From Candidatus Poseidoniaceae archaeon (GTDB lineage Archaea; Thermoplasmatota; Poseidoniia; Poseidoniales; Poseidoniaceae), in NCBI GenBank assembly GCA_949372875.1, contig CASIAW010000001.1, positions 1 to 64,000 of the forward strand: a DNA stretch of 64,000 nt, read 5' to 3'. The position numbers and the translations under genes were made by a program. Position 1 is the first letter of the stretch; every line of letters begins with the position of its first letter. The notes below the pieces were generated by a model that was not told the origin of the DNA, ran no database searches, and worked only from the letters and a program-made list of their open reading frames with translations. Shown here piece by piece: positions 16,727-24,741 of the stretch.

Positions 16727-18283
16727 ATGGTTGATGAAAGAAAGCATCGACCGGGTAATATGGCCACACTTGAATCGTTGACGTGGCTCAATCGTTTTTT
16801 AGATGATACGCCTGGAGATTCTGAATTTGGTGGGGCTTCGCGACAAGTACCCCATGCCTGCTGGTCACGGGTACATCCTTCGCCGGCTCCTCATCCTGAA
16901 CTGATCCTATGGTCGCAAGAAATGGCTCACATGCTGAACCTTGAACGTGGCCAGGCAGAAACGCTGGCAGGAGGGACTCCAGTGCCAGGAATGGACCCTT
17001 ACGCACAACGCTATGGTGGGCATCAATTCGGAAACTGGGCAGGCCAACTTGGTGATGGGCGAGCGATTACATTGGGGGAAGTTGAAACCGAAACTGGAGT
17101 CGTTGAATTACAACTCAAAGGTGCTGGTAAAACCCCTTACTCTCGGTTTGCAGATGGCAAAGCGGTTTTGCGCTCTTCGATACGAGAATTTCTTTGCAGT
17201 GAAGCAATGCATCACTTGGGAGTGCCGACGACTCGAGCCTTGTCATTGGTTTCGACAGGTGAACAAATTTTACGCGATATGATGTATGATGGAAACCGTG
17301 CCTATGAACAAGGTGCAGTCGTGTGTCGTGTAGCTCCGAGTTTCCTACGATTCGGTAGTTTCCAAATACACTCCTCAACCGGTGATGTAGAGACCCTTCA
17401 AACATTGGTGAAGCATGCTATTCAGCATCATTTCCCAACCCATTCATCAGATGACGATGATGGTTTGGTTCGCTGGCTCAACCAAATCGCACAAGATACG
17501 GCATTGATGGTATCGCACTGGATGAGAGTCGGTTTTGTTCATGGAGTTATGAATACCGACAATATGTCGCTTCATGGTTTGACAATCGATTATGGTCCCT
17601 ATGGCTGGCTTGAAGATTACAATCCGGGGTGGACTCCGAACACGACTGACAATTCCACTCGTCGATACAGGTATGGACAACAACCACAAATTGCTGCGTG
17701 GAACCTTGCACGATTACTCGAAGCGATGGTGCCCTTAATGGACGAGCCTGAACGCTTGCATGAAGTTCTCACGGCATACACGGATTGCTTTGATATGCAT
17801 CATAATCGGATGTGGGCTGAAAAATTAGGTTTGGATACTTTTGCAAAACAAGATGAAGAATTGGTCCGAACCCTCAACAGTTTATTACAGGAAGTCGAAA
17901 CAGATATGACGCTCTTTTTCAGATTACTGTGCTCGCTTCAATCACCTGATATCTCAGCACTTCGCTTTGCATTTTATGACGAATCAACGATTCCCGAGCA
18001 AGCATGGAACGAATGGTTATCCTCATGGTGGACTCGAATCGCAGGTCAGCCAAACCGTGAAGTCATGCTTCAAGCGAATCCAAAATATGTATTACGTAAT
18101 TGGATGGCTCAATTAGCGATTGATGCTGCCGAAAAGGGTGACTTTTCAGTGTGTGAATCTTTGCATGAACTTCTTCTCAATCCCTATGATGAACAGCCGG
18201 AGCAGGAAGAGGAATGGTTCCAAAAACGACCCGAATGGGCGCGTCACAGAGTCGGTTGCTCAATGTTGTCATGTTCGAGTTAG
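16727..18283 (+). CDS. selO: Protein adenylyltransferase SelO (YdiU/UPF0061 family)
   Basis: 518 residues, a usual length for the family. SelO is a pseudokinase-fold enzyme that transfers AMP from ATP to protein Ser/Thr/Tyr. Family hallmarks are plain: G-D-G-R-A-I-T-L-G-E-V, L-K-G-A-G-K-T-P-Y-S-R, R-S-S-I-R-E-F-L, M-N-T-D-N-M-S, the Asp-bearing T-I-D-Y-G-P-Y-G-W-L-E, and a G-Q-Q-P-x-I-A-A-W-N-L-A segment. The C-terminus ends C-S-S, the place where animal SelO has selenocysteine; here it is an ordinary TGT Cys, so the redox end is kept. The start at 16727 is 17 bases after the previous stop; an ATG eleven codons in is possible. Likely role: redox-linked protein AMPylation. Confidence 0.93.
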   Translation: MVDERKHRPGNMATLESLTWLNRFLDDTPGDSEFGGASRQVPHACWSRVHPSPAPHPELILWSQEMAHMLNLERGQAETLAGGTPVPGMDPYAQRYGGHQFGNWAGQLGDGRAITLGEVETETGVVELQLKGAGKTPYSRFADGKAVLRSSIREFLCSEAMHHLGVPTTRALSLVSTGEQILRDMMYDGNRAYEQGAVVCRVAPSFLRFGSFQIHSSTGDVETLQTLVKHAIQHHFPTHSSDDDDGLVRWLNQIAQDTALMVSHWMRVGFVHGVMNTDNMSLHGLTIDYGPYGWLEDYNPGWTPNTTDNSTRRYRYGQQPQIAAWNLARLLEAMVPLMDEPERLHEVLTAYTDCFDMHHNRMWAEKLGLDTFAKQDEELVRTLNSLLQEVETDMTLFFRLLCSLQSPDISALRFAFYDESTIPEQAWNEWLSSWWTRIAGQPNREVMLQANPKYVLRNWMAQLAIDAAEKGDFSVCESLHELLLNPYDEQPEQEEEWFQKRPEWARHRVGCSMLSCSS

Positions 18284-18300
18284 TTTTGAGGGATTACTTT

Positions 18301-18312
18301 CTATACTGTAAT
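18301..18312 (+). promoter_or_regulatory. TATA-like element
   Basis: CTATACTGTAAT is 15-26 bases before the ATG at 18327, consistent with leaderless transcription and with choosing this ATG over the TTG at 18321. Confidence 0.4.
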
Positions 18313-18326
18313 TTTGACCGTTGAGT

Positions 18327-19709
18327 ATGTCGAGTGAGGGTAACTTTTGGGATTCTGCTGTGGCCTCTGGCGAAGAGGCGAAAAAAGTTGACGAGCCTAC
18401 AATTCCAGATTACTTGCCGAGAGAGCCTCAAGAAATTCGGAGAAAGGTTGTTTCTCTCTTTACCTGTCTGATGATCGCAGTGCCGATACTGCTCGTGTCC
18501 TTACCCTTTGCTTTAGCCTCTTTCGGGGTCATTGGCCAAGATGAATGCTGGGACTCTTTGAAATCGTCGAACGAGTTCACATCGACTCTTGAGTCAGAGG
18601 AAAATCAAACATTGCACTGTGTTGGTGGTGATTTTTCAGAGGAGTCTGTTTATTCTTATCGTGGAAACCATGTGAGTGTATCCCACTCTTTTGGATTTGA
18701 TGAACTTCTACGCTGGGAGACTCTTGGAGATGGAGGTGTCATTGGGTATGCTTACTTCGAAGGTTATTATGACTATGAGGAGGAGGATATCCAGTGGGAC
18801 GCATATGGACATTGTGAATGGATGGGTGGCGGTCCCGCAGAGCTTTGGTATTGTGCAAGTTCGGAAGGTATGGTCTCGATAATCGGGTATGAGTACACGA
18901 ACTCGTATTGTGAATATCAGGCAATGAATTGGTATTGCACGGATTCATTTGGCCAAAACTCTAACTTTTCAGACACCTCCAATGAGACTCGTGCCGGACC
19001 AGAAGTTCTCGATAAGTGGGTGTACTCTTGTATTGCAGTTTCTTTGAAATCTCCTTTTGATGACAACACAACCATTGAACAAGTAGCTGATATTGAAACA
19101 AAGGTCATCTTGCCTGAGTGGTGCTATGAGACTCCAGTCTTTTCTGAAAACACAACATTTAATCAGATTTTGCCTTTTAATGGCGATGCAGTCTACCTCT
19201 ATGCGAACGGTGAAAAACAGTATGGTTCCATCGACTTGATGCAATATTCGGAAGCATCCTTTCGGTACCAAATGATCTCTTTGCACACATACAATTCTGA
19301 TGGAACTCTAACTGAAGTCAGTAAAGACGCTCAGAATGGGCTAGGGATAATTGGCATGCTTTTCTTCACTTTCTTTTATCTGGTTGCCGGATTTTCGCTG
19401 TATGTCCTTTCAACAGGAAAACATCACATAGAGCATCTTGGAACTGAAAATACACTCCTTATTTCCAAGAGTTGGAGAAATAAGCCGAAGACTCTGAAAT
19501 CCAAAATTTCTCTTGATTCATCTTCACTCTTGGAAACGTATACGGTCACTTCGAGTAGTACAGACTCGGATGGGCATACAACGACATCAACCAGCCAACA
19601 TCATCAAATTACCCACGCTCATCGTGCAACCGATCAATTACCTAACGGTTTTTCGACCGATGAATTACTGAAACTAACGGGTCTTCAGTTATCTGCTGAT
19701 TCATATTAA
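18327..19709 (+). CDS. Hypothetical membrane protein with large Cys-containing external domain
   Basis: 460 residues from ATG 18327. A hydrophilic N-terminus, then a helix about 47-75 (L-F-T-C-L-M-I-A-V-P-I-L-L-V), an acidic aromatic-rich domain of about 270 residues, then a second helix about 343-365 (M-L-F-F-T-F-F-Y-L-V-A-G-F). The central domain has about ten Cys (C-W, H-C-V-G-G, G-H-C-E-W, W-Y-C-A, Y-C-E-Y, W-Y-C-T), suggesting disulfides outside the cell. The C-terminal tail is Ser/Thr/His-rich (H-T-T-T-S-T-S-Q-H-H-Q-I-T-H-A-H-R) and probably cytoplasmic, where such His clusters can bind metal. No known family; possible sensor, unproven. Confidence 0.65.
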   Translation: MSSEGNFWDSAVASGEEAKKVDEPTIPDYLPREPQEIRRKVVSLFTCLMIAVPILLVSLPFALASFGVIGQDECWDSLKSSNEFTSTLESEENQTLHCVGGDFSEESVYSYRGNHVSVSHSFGFDELLRWETLGDGGVIGYAYFEGYYDYEEEDIQWDAYGHCEWMGGGPAELWYCASSEGMVSIIGYEYTNSYCEYQAMNWYCTDSFGQNSNFSDTSNETRAGPEVLDKWVYSCIAVSLKSPFDDNTTIEQVADIETKVILPEWCYETPVFSENTTFNQILPFNGDAVYLYANGEKQYGSIDLMQYSEASFRYQMISLHTYNSDGTLTEVSKDAQNGLGIIGMLFFTFFYLVAGFSLYVLSTGKHHIEHLGTENTLLISKSWRNKPKTLKSKISLDSSSLLETYTVTSSSTDSDGHTTTSTSQHHQITHAHRATDQLPNGFSTDELLKLTGLQLSADSY

Positions 19710-19751
19710 GCGCATGCTTATTATCCGCAACCTACAGGAACATTTGATATC

Positions 19752-19928
19752 ATGTCCTTTCGAGTTTGCATCGCTTGCCACGGAATACGAGTTTACCCCT
19801 ATGTTGGATTCATGACTGGTCAGCGCTACCAATGTCAAGATTGCATGGAACTGATGGTCATTCCGTTAGAGTTTGAGAATGAAGCGGACTACAAAGAGTA
19901 TCTTGACATTGTATCTGAAGACAAATAA
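19752..19928 (+). CDS. Small zinc-ribbon protein (58 residues)
   Basis: Read directly from the sequence: ATG at 19752 to TAA at 19926-19928, 58 codons. It has two Cys pairs, C-I-A-C (6-9) and C-Q-D-C (28-31), about 18 residues apart, a classic zinc-ribbon spacing, and an acidic C-terminal helix (E-F-E-N-E-A-D-Y-K-E-Y). It lies 42 bases after the stop of the membrane protein gene. Small zinc ribbons of this kind are common in archaea and often bind nucleic acid or protein partners. Codon use and the intact zinc ligands support a real gene despite its size. Confidence 0.65.
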   Translation: MSFRVCIACHGIRVYPYVGFMTGQRYQCQDCMELMVIPLEFENEADYKEYLDIVSEDK

Positions 19929-20010
19929 AAGTGTCGAAAAAACCCTCTTTAACCCATCTTTTGACGGGGAACCTTGATAATAGAATCAAACAACATACGA
20001 TTTGGATGGG

Positions 20011-20514
20011 ATGCGTATGGTTGAGCGAAAGCAGGATGCTTTGAGCACAAATTTCCTTTTGGGATTGATGGATGTTGAAGAACAAGACAAAGGCGAATTG
20101 CACGTTGATGTTCGAAAAGCACCGAGGGTCAAAGGTGACCAGTCAATCTCTCATTTAGCGAACAGAATTGTCGACGAAGTACGTGTGATTACACCTCGCC
20201 AACGGGCGCAAAAAGTATTGTCGAATGCAGGTCTTGCACCGAAATCCAACGTCACAACGACCTTCAATACGCACCTCCAGCATGTTGGACAGCGTGCCCG
20301 AAAGATTCCACTCAATCATGATTCGGTCCGCAAAGTGCGTCGCGTTAAGAAGCAGCCAGAATCAACCCGACGTCGAGCAATGCGGGGACCGCCTCCAGCA
20401 ACTCGTTCTCGACCTGCTACAGGCATGGAAGATGAAGTCCGCCTCTCTGCTCGTGACTCTTCAAATTCGAGAGGAAAGCGCCGAAAGCGTCGTAGCTTCT
20501 TACGACGTTCTTGA
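20011..20514 (+). CDS. Basic hypothetical protein, possibly nucleic-acid binding
   Basis: About 167 residues from the ATG at 20011 (a second ATG is at 20017; TTG at 20002 is less likely). No signal peptide or membrane helix. The first 60 residues are mixed charge (L-G-L-M-D-V-E-E-Q-D-K-G). The C-terminal half is strongly basic, with runs such as R-K-V-R-R-V-K-K and a final K-R-R-K-R-R-S-F-L-R-R, and is likely disordered. This composition suggests binding to DNA, RNA or ribosomes; no family is recognised. It is followed 58 bases later by the acyl-CoA dehydrogenase start. Confidence 0.6.
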   Translation: MRMVERKQDALSTNFLLGLMDVEEQDKGELHVDVRKAPRVKGDQSISHLANRIVDEVRVITPRQRAQKVLSNAGLAPKSNVTTTFNTHLQHVGQRARKIPLNHDSVRKVRRVKKQPESTRRRAMRGPPPATRSRPATGMEDEVRLSARDSSNSRGKRRKRRSFLRRS

Positions 20515-20572
20515 CTTCAAACCCGACAAAGGGTGAAAAAGGAGTGTCACTCCCGCAAAATGGGTGAGACCA

Positions 20573-21766
20573 ATGGATATAGCCAATCCTAGTGAAGAAC
20601 ACGCAATGCTACGCGAGATGGTTCGCGACTGGACCAAAGAATATGTTGAACCTCAAGCACTCGAACATGACCGTAATGAAGCGTTTAATTTACCACTTCT
20701 TCGCTCTATGGGTGAACTCGGCCTTCTAGGTATCAGTGCTGATGAAAAATATGGTGGAGCAGGTCTCGATGCAACAGCATGTGCGATTGTCCATGAAGAA
20801 CTCTCAGCGTCTGACCCTGGTTTTGCACTTGCTTATCTGGCTCATTCTATGCTGTTTGTGAACAATCTTTCCTTCAATGGCACTGAAGAGCAGAAAGCCC
20901 GTATACTCCCCCTCGTTTGTTCTGGTGAATGGATTGGTGCCATGGCTATGTCAGAGCCTGATGCAGGAACTGATGTACTTGGTTTGTCGACAACAGCCGT
21001 TCTTCAAGAAGACGGAACATGGTTGCTCAATGGTCGCAAAATGTGGATTACCAATGGTTGTCTTGATGATAACGGTACGCCTGCTGATGTTGTTTGGGTC
21101 TATGCGAAAACCGGAATCGATGAAAGGGGCCGTGTCCAAATGTCGACGTTCTTGGTCGAGGCTGGAATGCCCGGATACAGCGTAGGTCAAAAAATAATGG
21201 ATAAAACCGGAATGCGTGCATCAAACACCGCAGAACTGGTCTTCCAGGATTGTGTTGTTCCTGCCGCAAACATTGTTGGCTCACCTGGTGAATCACTTCT
21301 CCACATGATGGCCAATCTTGAGGTTGAACGTTTGACTCTCGCTGCAATGGCTTTGGGAATCTCTCGACGAGCTCTTGAAGACATGAACCGCTATGCAACC
21401 GAACGAACTGCTTTCAAATCTCAAATCCGTGATTTCGGTCAAATACAACGTTACATCGGTGAATCATGGGCCAAATACCGTGCTATGCGTGCTTACATCT
21501 ACGATACTGCTCTTCACATGACATTGGGTAAGCCAGGTCATCGACTTGATTCCGATGGTGTCAAATTGTTTGCAGCAACTGCAGCCAAAGAAATAGCTGA
21601 TGCCGCAATGCAAGTCATGGGCGGATACGGATATGTCGGCGAATACCACGTTGAGCGACTCTGGAGAGATTCGAAACTCTTGGAAATTGGCGGTGGAACA
21701 ATCGAGTCCCATCACAAGAACATCACTCGAGACTTGTCCAAAGACCCAGATGCCATCACTCGATGA
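20573..21766 (+). CDS. Acyl-CoA dehydrogenase, isovaleryl-CoA dehydrogenase-like
   Basis: 397 residues from the ATG at 20573 (a GTG three codons upstream is also open). FAD-dependent alpha,beta-dehydrogenation of acyl-CoA, with electrons passing to an electron-transfer flavoprotein. Visible features: Y-G-G-A-G-L-D near the N-terminus, M-S-E-P-D-A-G-T-D-V, W-I-T-N-G, D-K-T-G-M-R-A-S and Q-V-M-G-G-Y-G-Y. The usual C-terminal catalytic Glu (E-G-T) is replaced by G-G-G-T, while L-E-V-E-R-L-T-L-A supplies a Glu where isovaleryl-CoA dehydrogenases have theirs. This suggests a branched-chain or leucine-degradation substrate, by analogy. Its end overlaps the convergent neighbour's end by 11 bases. 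Confidence 0.9.
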   Translation: MDIANPSEEHAMLREMVRDWTKEYVEPQALEHDRNEAFNLPLLRSMGELGLLGISADEKYGGAGLDATACAIVHEELSASDPGFALAYLAHSMLFVNNLSFNGTEEQKARILPLVCSGEWIGAMAMSEPDAGTDVLGLSTTAVLQEDGTWLLNGRKMWITNGCLDDNGTPADVVWVYAKTGIDERGRVQMSTFLVEAGMPGYSVGQKIMDKTGMRASNTAELVFQDCVVPAANIVGSPGESLLHMMANLEVERLTLAAMALGISRRALEDMNRYATERTAFKSQIRDFGQIQRYIGESWAKYRAMRAYIYDTALHMTLGKPGHRLDSDGVKLFAATAAKEIADAAMQVMGGYGYVGEYHVERLWRDSKLLEIGGGTIESHHKNITRDLSKDPDAITR

Positions 21767-22715
21767 TTTCAACGGTTTCTCGGATGCCGACCAATTTCTT
21801 GGTTGATCTCCAAGCAGTTGCTAGCATACTGCTTCCGAGTAGCAAAGCGATGGCAAGAATCGTACCCCAAGTCCATACATTTGAGACCGTTGACATTGCA
21901 TCACCGTTCATCATCAGCCCCATGAGTGTGGTAATTCCAACTGCTAACGAGGCTTGAACTCGTATCAATAACGGCATTTTTAATCCAGACTTACCTAATC
22001 GATGGAGAAGATACATCACCCATGTAAAGGAACCTACCGACCATAAGAGAAGATCAGCAGGATATGCGGTTGTGAGCATCCATTGTTTCTCAGTCACATA
22101 TTGATCAAGCCCAACAAGGGCAACAATCCACAGCAATGAGGCCCCAAGAATGTGGAGCATTTCCCCCATAGCATCACTCGTTCCAATCATTTGTTGAGTG
22201 TTGTGAGGTCGGGTTATCACGAGGGGACTTTCAACAACAGGAATCAACTCTGTGTCCGTTTCTTTTGCTAAGTGTCTTTGACGGCGTTCTAGTGAATCAA
22301 CACGTGATGAAAGCCTTTGCATTTCTTCGAGCAACAAGAGTTGATTTGTTTGCTGTTCATTGACAACTTCCATTCTCTCATTCTCAAATTCTGGTAGGGT
22401 AACCATTGAGGGAACATCATCGAGAATCGGTTCAGACAGCAATTCATCTTTGGCTTGTTGAGCCTTCATTTCACGCTTTTCATTGCGTTTGTCTTTCGAA
22501 TCTTGAACAGCCTGCTTCACCTTTTCATTGGTTTTAGAAACTGCGCTTTTACTGGCCTTCGATGCCGATTGGGCTGCATCAATGCTCACTTCGGCAGTTT
22601 TCTTGGCAACCACTTTGGTAGCCTGTGCCGCTTTTTTAGAGAGTTGAGCCAATTTAGAGCCAGTAGCATTGAGCCGGTCTGCCATTGTTGGGCCGTCATC
22701 CGTGTTCTCGCTCAT
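21756..22715 (-). CDS. Membrane protein with N-terminal Ala/Lys-rich helical domain
   Basis: 319 residues from ATG 22715 (M-S-E-N-T-D-D-G-P); the GTG seven codons earlier is less likely. The first ~75 residues are an Ala/Lys/Ser amphipathic helical region (A-A-Q-A-T-K-V-V-A-K-K), like LEA or histone-H1-type tails. A coiled coil follows (L-L-E-E-M-Q-R-L-S-S-R-V-D-S-L-E-R-R). Four membrane helices fill the C-terminal half (L-L-W-I-V-A-L-V-G-L, L-L-L-W-S-V-G-S-F, L-A-V-G-I-T-T-L-M-G, L-A-I-A-L-L-L-G-S). Similar helix-plus-membrane proteins (DUF2339-like) exist but I cannot assign one. Function unknown. Confidence 0.65.
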   Translation of the reverse strand: MSENTDDGPTMADRLNATGSKLAQLSKKAAQATKVVAKKTAEVSIDAAQSASKASKSAVSKTNEKVKQAVQDSKDKRNEKREMKAQQAKDELLSEPILDDVPSMVTLPEFENERMEVVNEQQTNQLLLLEEMQRLSSRVDSLERRQRHLAKETDTELIPVVESPLVITRPHNTQQMIGTSDAMGEMLHILGASLLWIVALVGLDQYVTEKQWMLTTAYPADLLLWSVGSFTWVMYLLHRLGKSGLKMPLLIRVQASLAVGITTLMGLMMNGDAMSTVSNVWTWGTILAIALLLGSSMLATAWRSTKKLVGIRETVEIIE

Positions 22716-22754
22716 GAAGGTTCGTAAGCGTATCACATTGTCAAACTTCTGTTA

Positions 22755-23366
22755 TCAGTATTCGACAGGTACAGGGTCAAGCATTCGCCAAAGATACCAT
22801 GATGCTGCGGTTCGATATGGCGCCCAACGTTCAGAGATTTTCAATACGTCTTCTTTCGTTTCTGCCTCTGGAACTAATTTCTGAACTGCTCGAATGAGAC
22901 CAATATCTCCGATGCTAAAGACATCAGGTCGCATGAGAGTGAAAATTAGAATCATTTCTGCTGTCCACGGTCCAACGCCACGGAATTGAATGAAATGCTT
23001 GAGCAGTTGTTCATCGGTATGCGCATTCCAATCATCGAGTATCAAGGCTTGTGATTCCAATGCAAGGTCATGAATGTAACTTGACCTTGGACGTGAGAGT
23101 CCGCATGTAGCGAGTTGTTCAGGGGTAAATTTGCGAATTGCTTCCGGTGTCATTTCCTTGACCAATTCAACCAGTCTGCCCCAAACAGCATCTGCTGCAA
23201 TGACCGAGATTTGCTGTCCAACAATGGAGCGCACCAATGTCGAGAAAAGGTCTCCTCTTCCAACGAGACTTTCGTCAGGGTATGAACGGACTACTGCGCC
23301 AAGAACTTCGTCCTGTGAAAGGGCAATATTGGCTTCATCCCACCACGCAGGCTTTCCCGTATCCAT
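22755..23366 (-). CDS. alkA: DNA-3-methyladenine glycosylase II (AlkA-type, HhH-GPD)
   Basis: 203 residues. It removes alkylated bases in base-excision repair. The helix-hairpin-helix is F-R-G-V-G-P-W-T-A (128-136), and the catalytic Asp is Asp154 in F-S-I-G-D-I-G-L. The S-I-V-G-Q-Q-I-S motif (47-54) is typical of the AlkA/MAG branch. No iron-sulfur cluster Cys motif is present, which excludes the endonuclease III branch. The protein lacks the extra N-terminal domain of E. coli AlkA and is closer to the short archaeal and fungal forms. It diverges from the HD-domain gene at 23417. Confidence 0.92.
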   Translation of the reverse strand: MDTGKPAWWDEANIALSQDEVLGAVVRSYPDESLVGRGDLFSTLVRSIVGQQISVIAADAVWGRLVELVKEMTPEAIRKFTPEQLATCGLSRPRSSYIHDLALESQALILDDWNAHTDEQLLKHFIQFRGVGPWTAEMILIFTLMRPDVFSIGDIGLIRAVQKLVPEAETKEDVLKISERWAPYRTAASWYLWRMLDPVPVEY

Positions 23367-23416
23367 GTGGTGAGTTTAGGCGTTGAGGTTTTGAGTGCTT
23401 GTCTTATGGCGTAACC

Positions 23417-23890
23417 ATGCGAGACCAACTGAAAGAGATTCTCGGGCTGAAAAAAGTCCTTCGAAGTGGTTGGGTTCGAGCTGGTGTTCCTTCTCCAGAA
23501 TCGGTAGCAGCACATTCCTGGGGTATGTCGATGCTGGCTCTCAAACTGACCCCTCCTGAATTGGATTTACAGCGCGTCCTTTCCTTGTGCATTGTTCATG
23601 ATGTCCCTGAAGTTCGTGTGGGAGATTTGACGCCACATGATGATACTTCAACAAAAGCAGAAGATGAGCTCAAAGCAATGCAAGGACTTGCACCGGAATG
23701 GGTCAACTTGTTTGAAGAGTATGAACAGGGTCAAACTCCCGAATCGAAGTTTGTCAAACAACTCGATAAGTTAGATATGGCGCTCCAAGCCGAAATTTAT
23801 CAGGCCGACCATGGAATCTCTCTTGAAGAGTTCATCGAAAGCGCTCGACTGCGTATTGTTGATGAAGATATTCAAAACCTTCTCGCTTGA
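23417..23890 (+). CDS. HD-domain phosphohydrolase (YfbR/HDDC2-type 5'-nucleotidase)
   Basis: 157 residues from ATG 23417; the TTG at 23399 lacks support. The metal-binding pattern is complete: V-A-A-H-S-W-G, C-I-V-H-D-V-P-E, and L-D-K-L-D-M-A. The family dephosphorylates deoxynucleoside 5'-monophosphates (YfbR, HDDC2). S-W-G-M-S and D-V-P-E-V-R-V-G-D-L-T-P-H-D match that subgroup well. Likely role in nucleotide-pool control. Divergent from alkA across about 50 bases. Confidence 0.88.
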   Translation: MRDQLKEILGLKKVLRSGWVRAGVPSPESVAAHSWGMSMLALKLTPPELDLQRVLSLCIVHDVPEVRVGDLTPHDDTSTKAEDELKAMQGLAPEWVNLFEEYEQGQTPESKFVKQLDKLDMALQAEIYQADHGISLEEFIESARLRIVDEDIQNLLA

Positions 23891-23951
23891 ACAAATTCGA
23901 TGCTGAAGTTCCGACAAAAACAAAAGGGTGAGCCGACCGCCTGTGTATCAT

Positions 23952-24024
23952 AGCCCGATAGTGTAGGGGTCCATCATAACGGGTTTTGGTCCCGTTGACC
24001 TCGGTTCAAATCCGAGTCGGGCTA
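23952..24024 (+). tRNA. tRNA-Gln (anticodon TTG)
   Basis: A 73-base cloverleaf: acceptor arms AGCCCGA and TCGGGCT pair fully; discriminator A; anticodon arm ACGGG-TTTTGGT-CCCGT gives anticodon TTG, which reads CAA. The T arm is CTCGG-TTCAAAT-CCGAG. CCA is not encoded. The CAA anticodon plus the AGCCCG start match archaeal tRNA-Gln. No intron. Confidence 0.95.
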
Positions 24025-24041
24025 CCTCTAACATGACGATG

Positions 24042-24635
24042 TTAATTTTCATCGGCGCCGTTCGAACAGTCCCATTCGCCATCGTTAACAAACATCTCTG
24101 GTACTGATTCTCCATTGCCACAATCAAACCACCCGTCAGCGACAATATCTCCTGTGCCAACAAACACGAAGAGGTATACTAGCCAGAATATTTGTGGTAA
24201 AACAGTGAGTACGAGGGAAACAAGAGAAATAATCCAACCGGCCTTTACCATTCCTGCGTCTTTGTGTCCCTCAATATGTTGAATTTGAGAGCGGCTCATA
24301 AAGGCTAAAATGACTGCTGGAATTACGAAGAGAAGATTACACAATCCAAAGAGAGGAACCCAAGCACCACCAAGTGCACCCATGAGAGCCAATCCTGCAA
24401 AAACAATGGCGACAATAGCAATCGTGTTTGTCTCCGCATTTGCCTGAATTGGAACATATTGCTGGCCCGGCTGGTTTACAATTATTCCATCATCGACCTC
24501 ATCCATGAATGAGTTCAATTCATCTTCCACTCCCCATTCAAATTCTCCATCGCAATGTGGGCACGCAAATTCGCCAACTGCATCATCATCAAGTTCAATT
24601 TCTTCTTCACAATGAGGACAGAGTAGTTCGACCAT
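24042..24635 (-). CDS. Zinc-ribbon membrane protein with LDLa-like tail (LCPHC family, copy 3)
   Basis: 197 residues. The N-terminus M-V-E-L-L-C-P-H-C-E then A-C-P-H-C-D-G-E-F-E-W is nearly the same as the copies at 4648 and 6549. Three hydrophobic stretches follow (I-A-I-V-A-I-V-F-A-G-L, L-F-G-L-C-N-L-L-F-V, I-I-S-L-V-S-L-V-L-T), with a G-H-K-D-A-G-M-V-K-A-G-W loop like DUF4190 proteins. The tail after the last helix, D-C-G-N-G-E-S-V-P ... G-E-W-D-C-S-N-G-A-D-E, resembles an LDL-receptor class A calcium-binding motif and would be outside the cell. It ends 18 bases after, and convergent with, tRNA-Gln. Function unknown. Confidence 0.75.
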   Translation of the reverse strand: MVELLCPHCEEEIELDDDAVGEFACPHCDGEFEWGVEDELNSFMDEVDDGIIVNQPGQQYVPIQANAETNTIAIVAIVFAGLALMGALGGAWVPLFGLCNLLFVIPAVILAFMSRSQIQHIEGHKDAGMVKAGWIISLVSLVLTVLPQIFWLVYLFVFVGTGDIVADGWFDCGNGESVPEMFVNDGEWDCSNGADEN

Positions 24636-24741
24636 GGGTTATTCCTTTCAAACCACATATTAAAAATTCACCCGGTCATGCCTACCAATACTTCGGGCAG
24701 GTTCATCAATTGAGTGCCTTTGGCATGTATGAGTGAGTGAT

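Noticed and set aside
18272-18283. Possible selenocysteine codon at the SelO C-terminus
   Set aside because: The codon is TGT (Cys) and the stop is TAG; no TGA is read through and no SECIS-like structure was needed.
23948-24163. Minus-strand reading across tRNA-Gln with L-G-F-E-P-R-S-T
   Set aside because: That peptide is the usual artefact of translating the complement of a tRNA T arm; no independent support.
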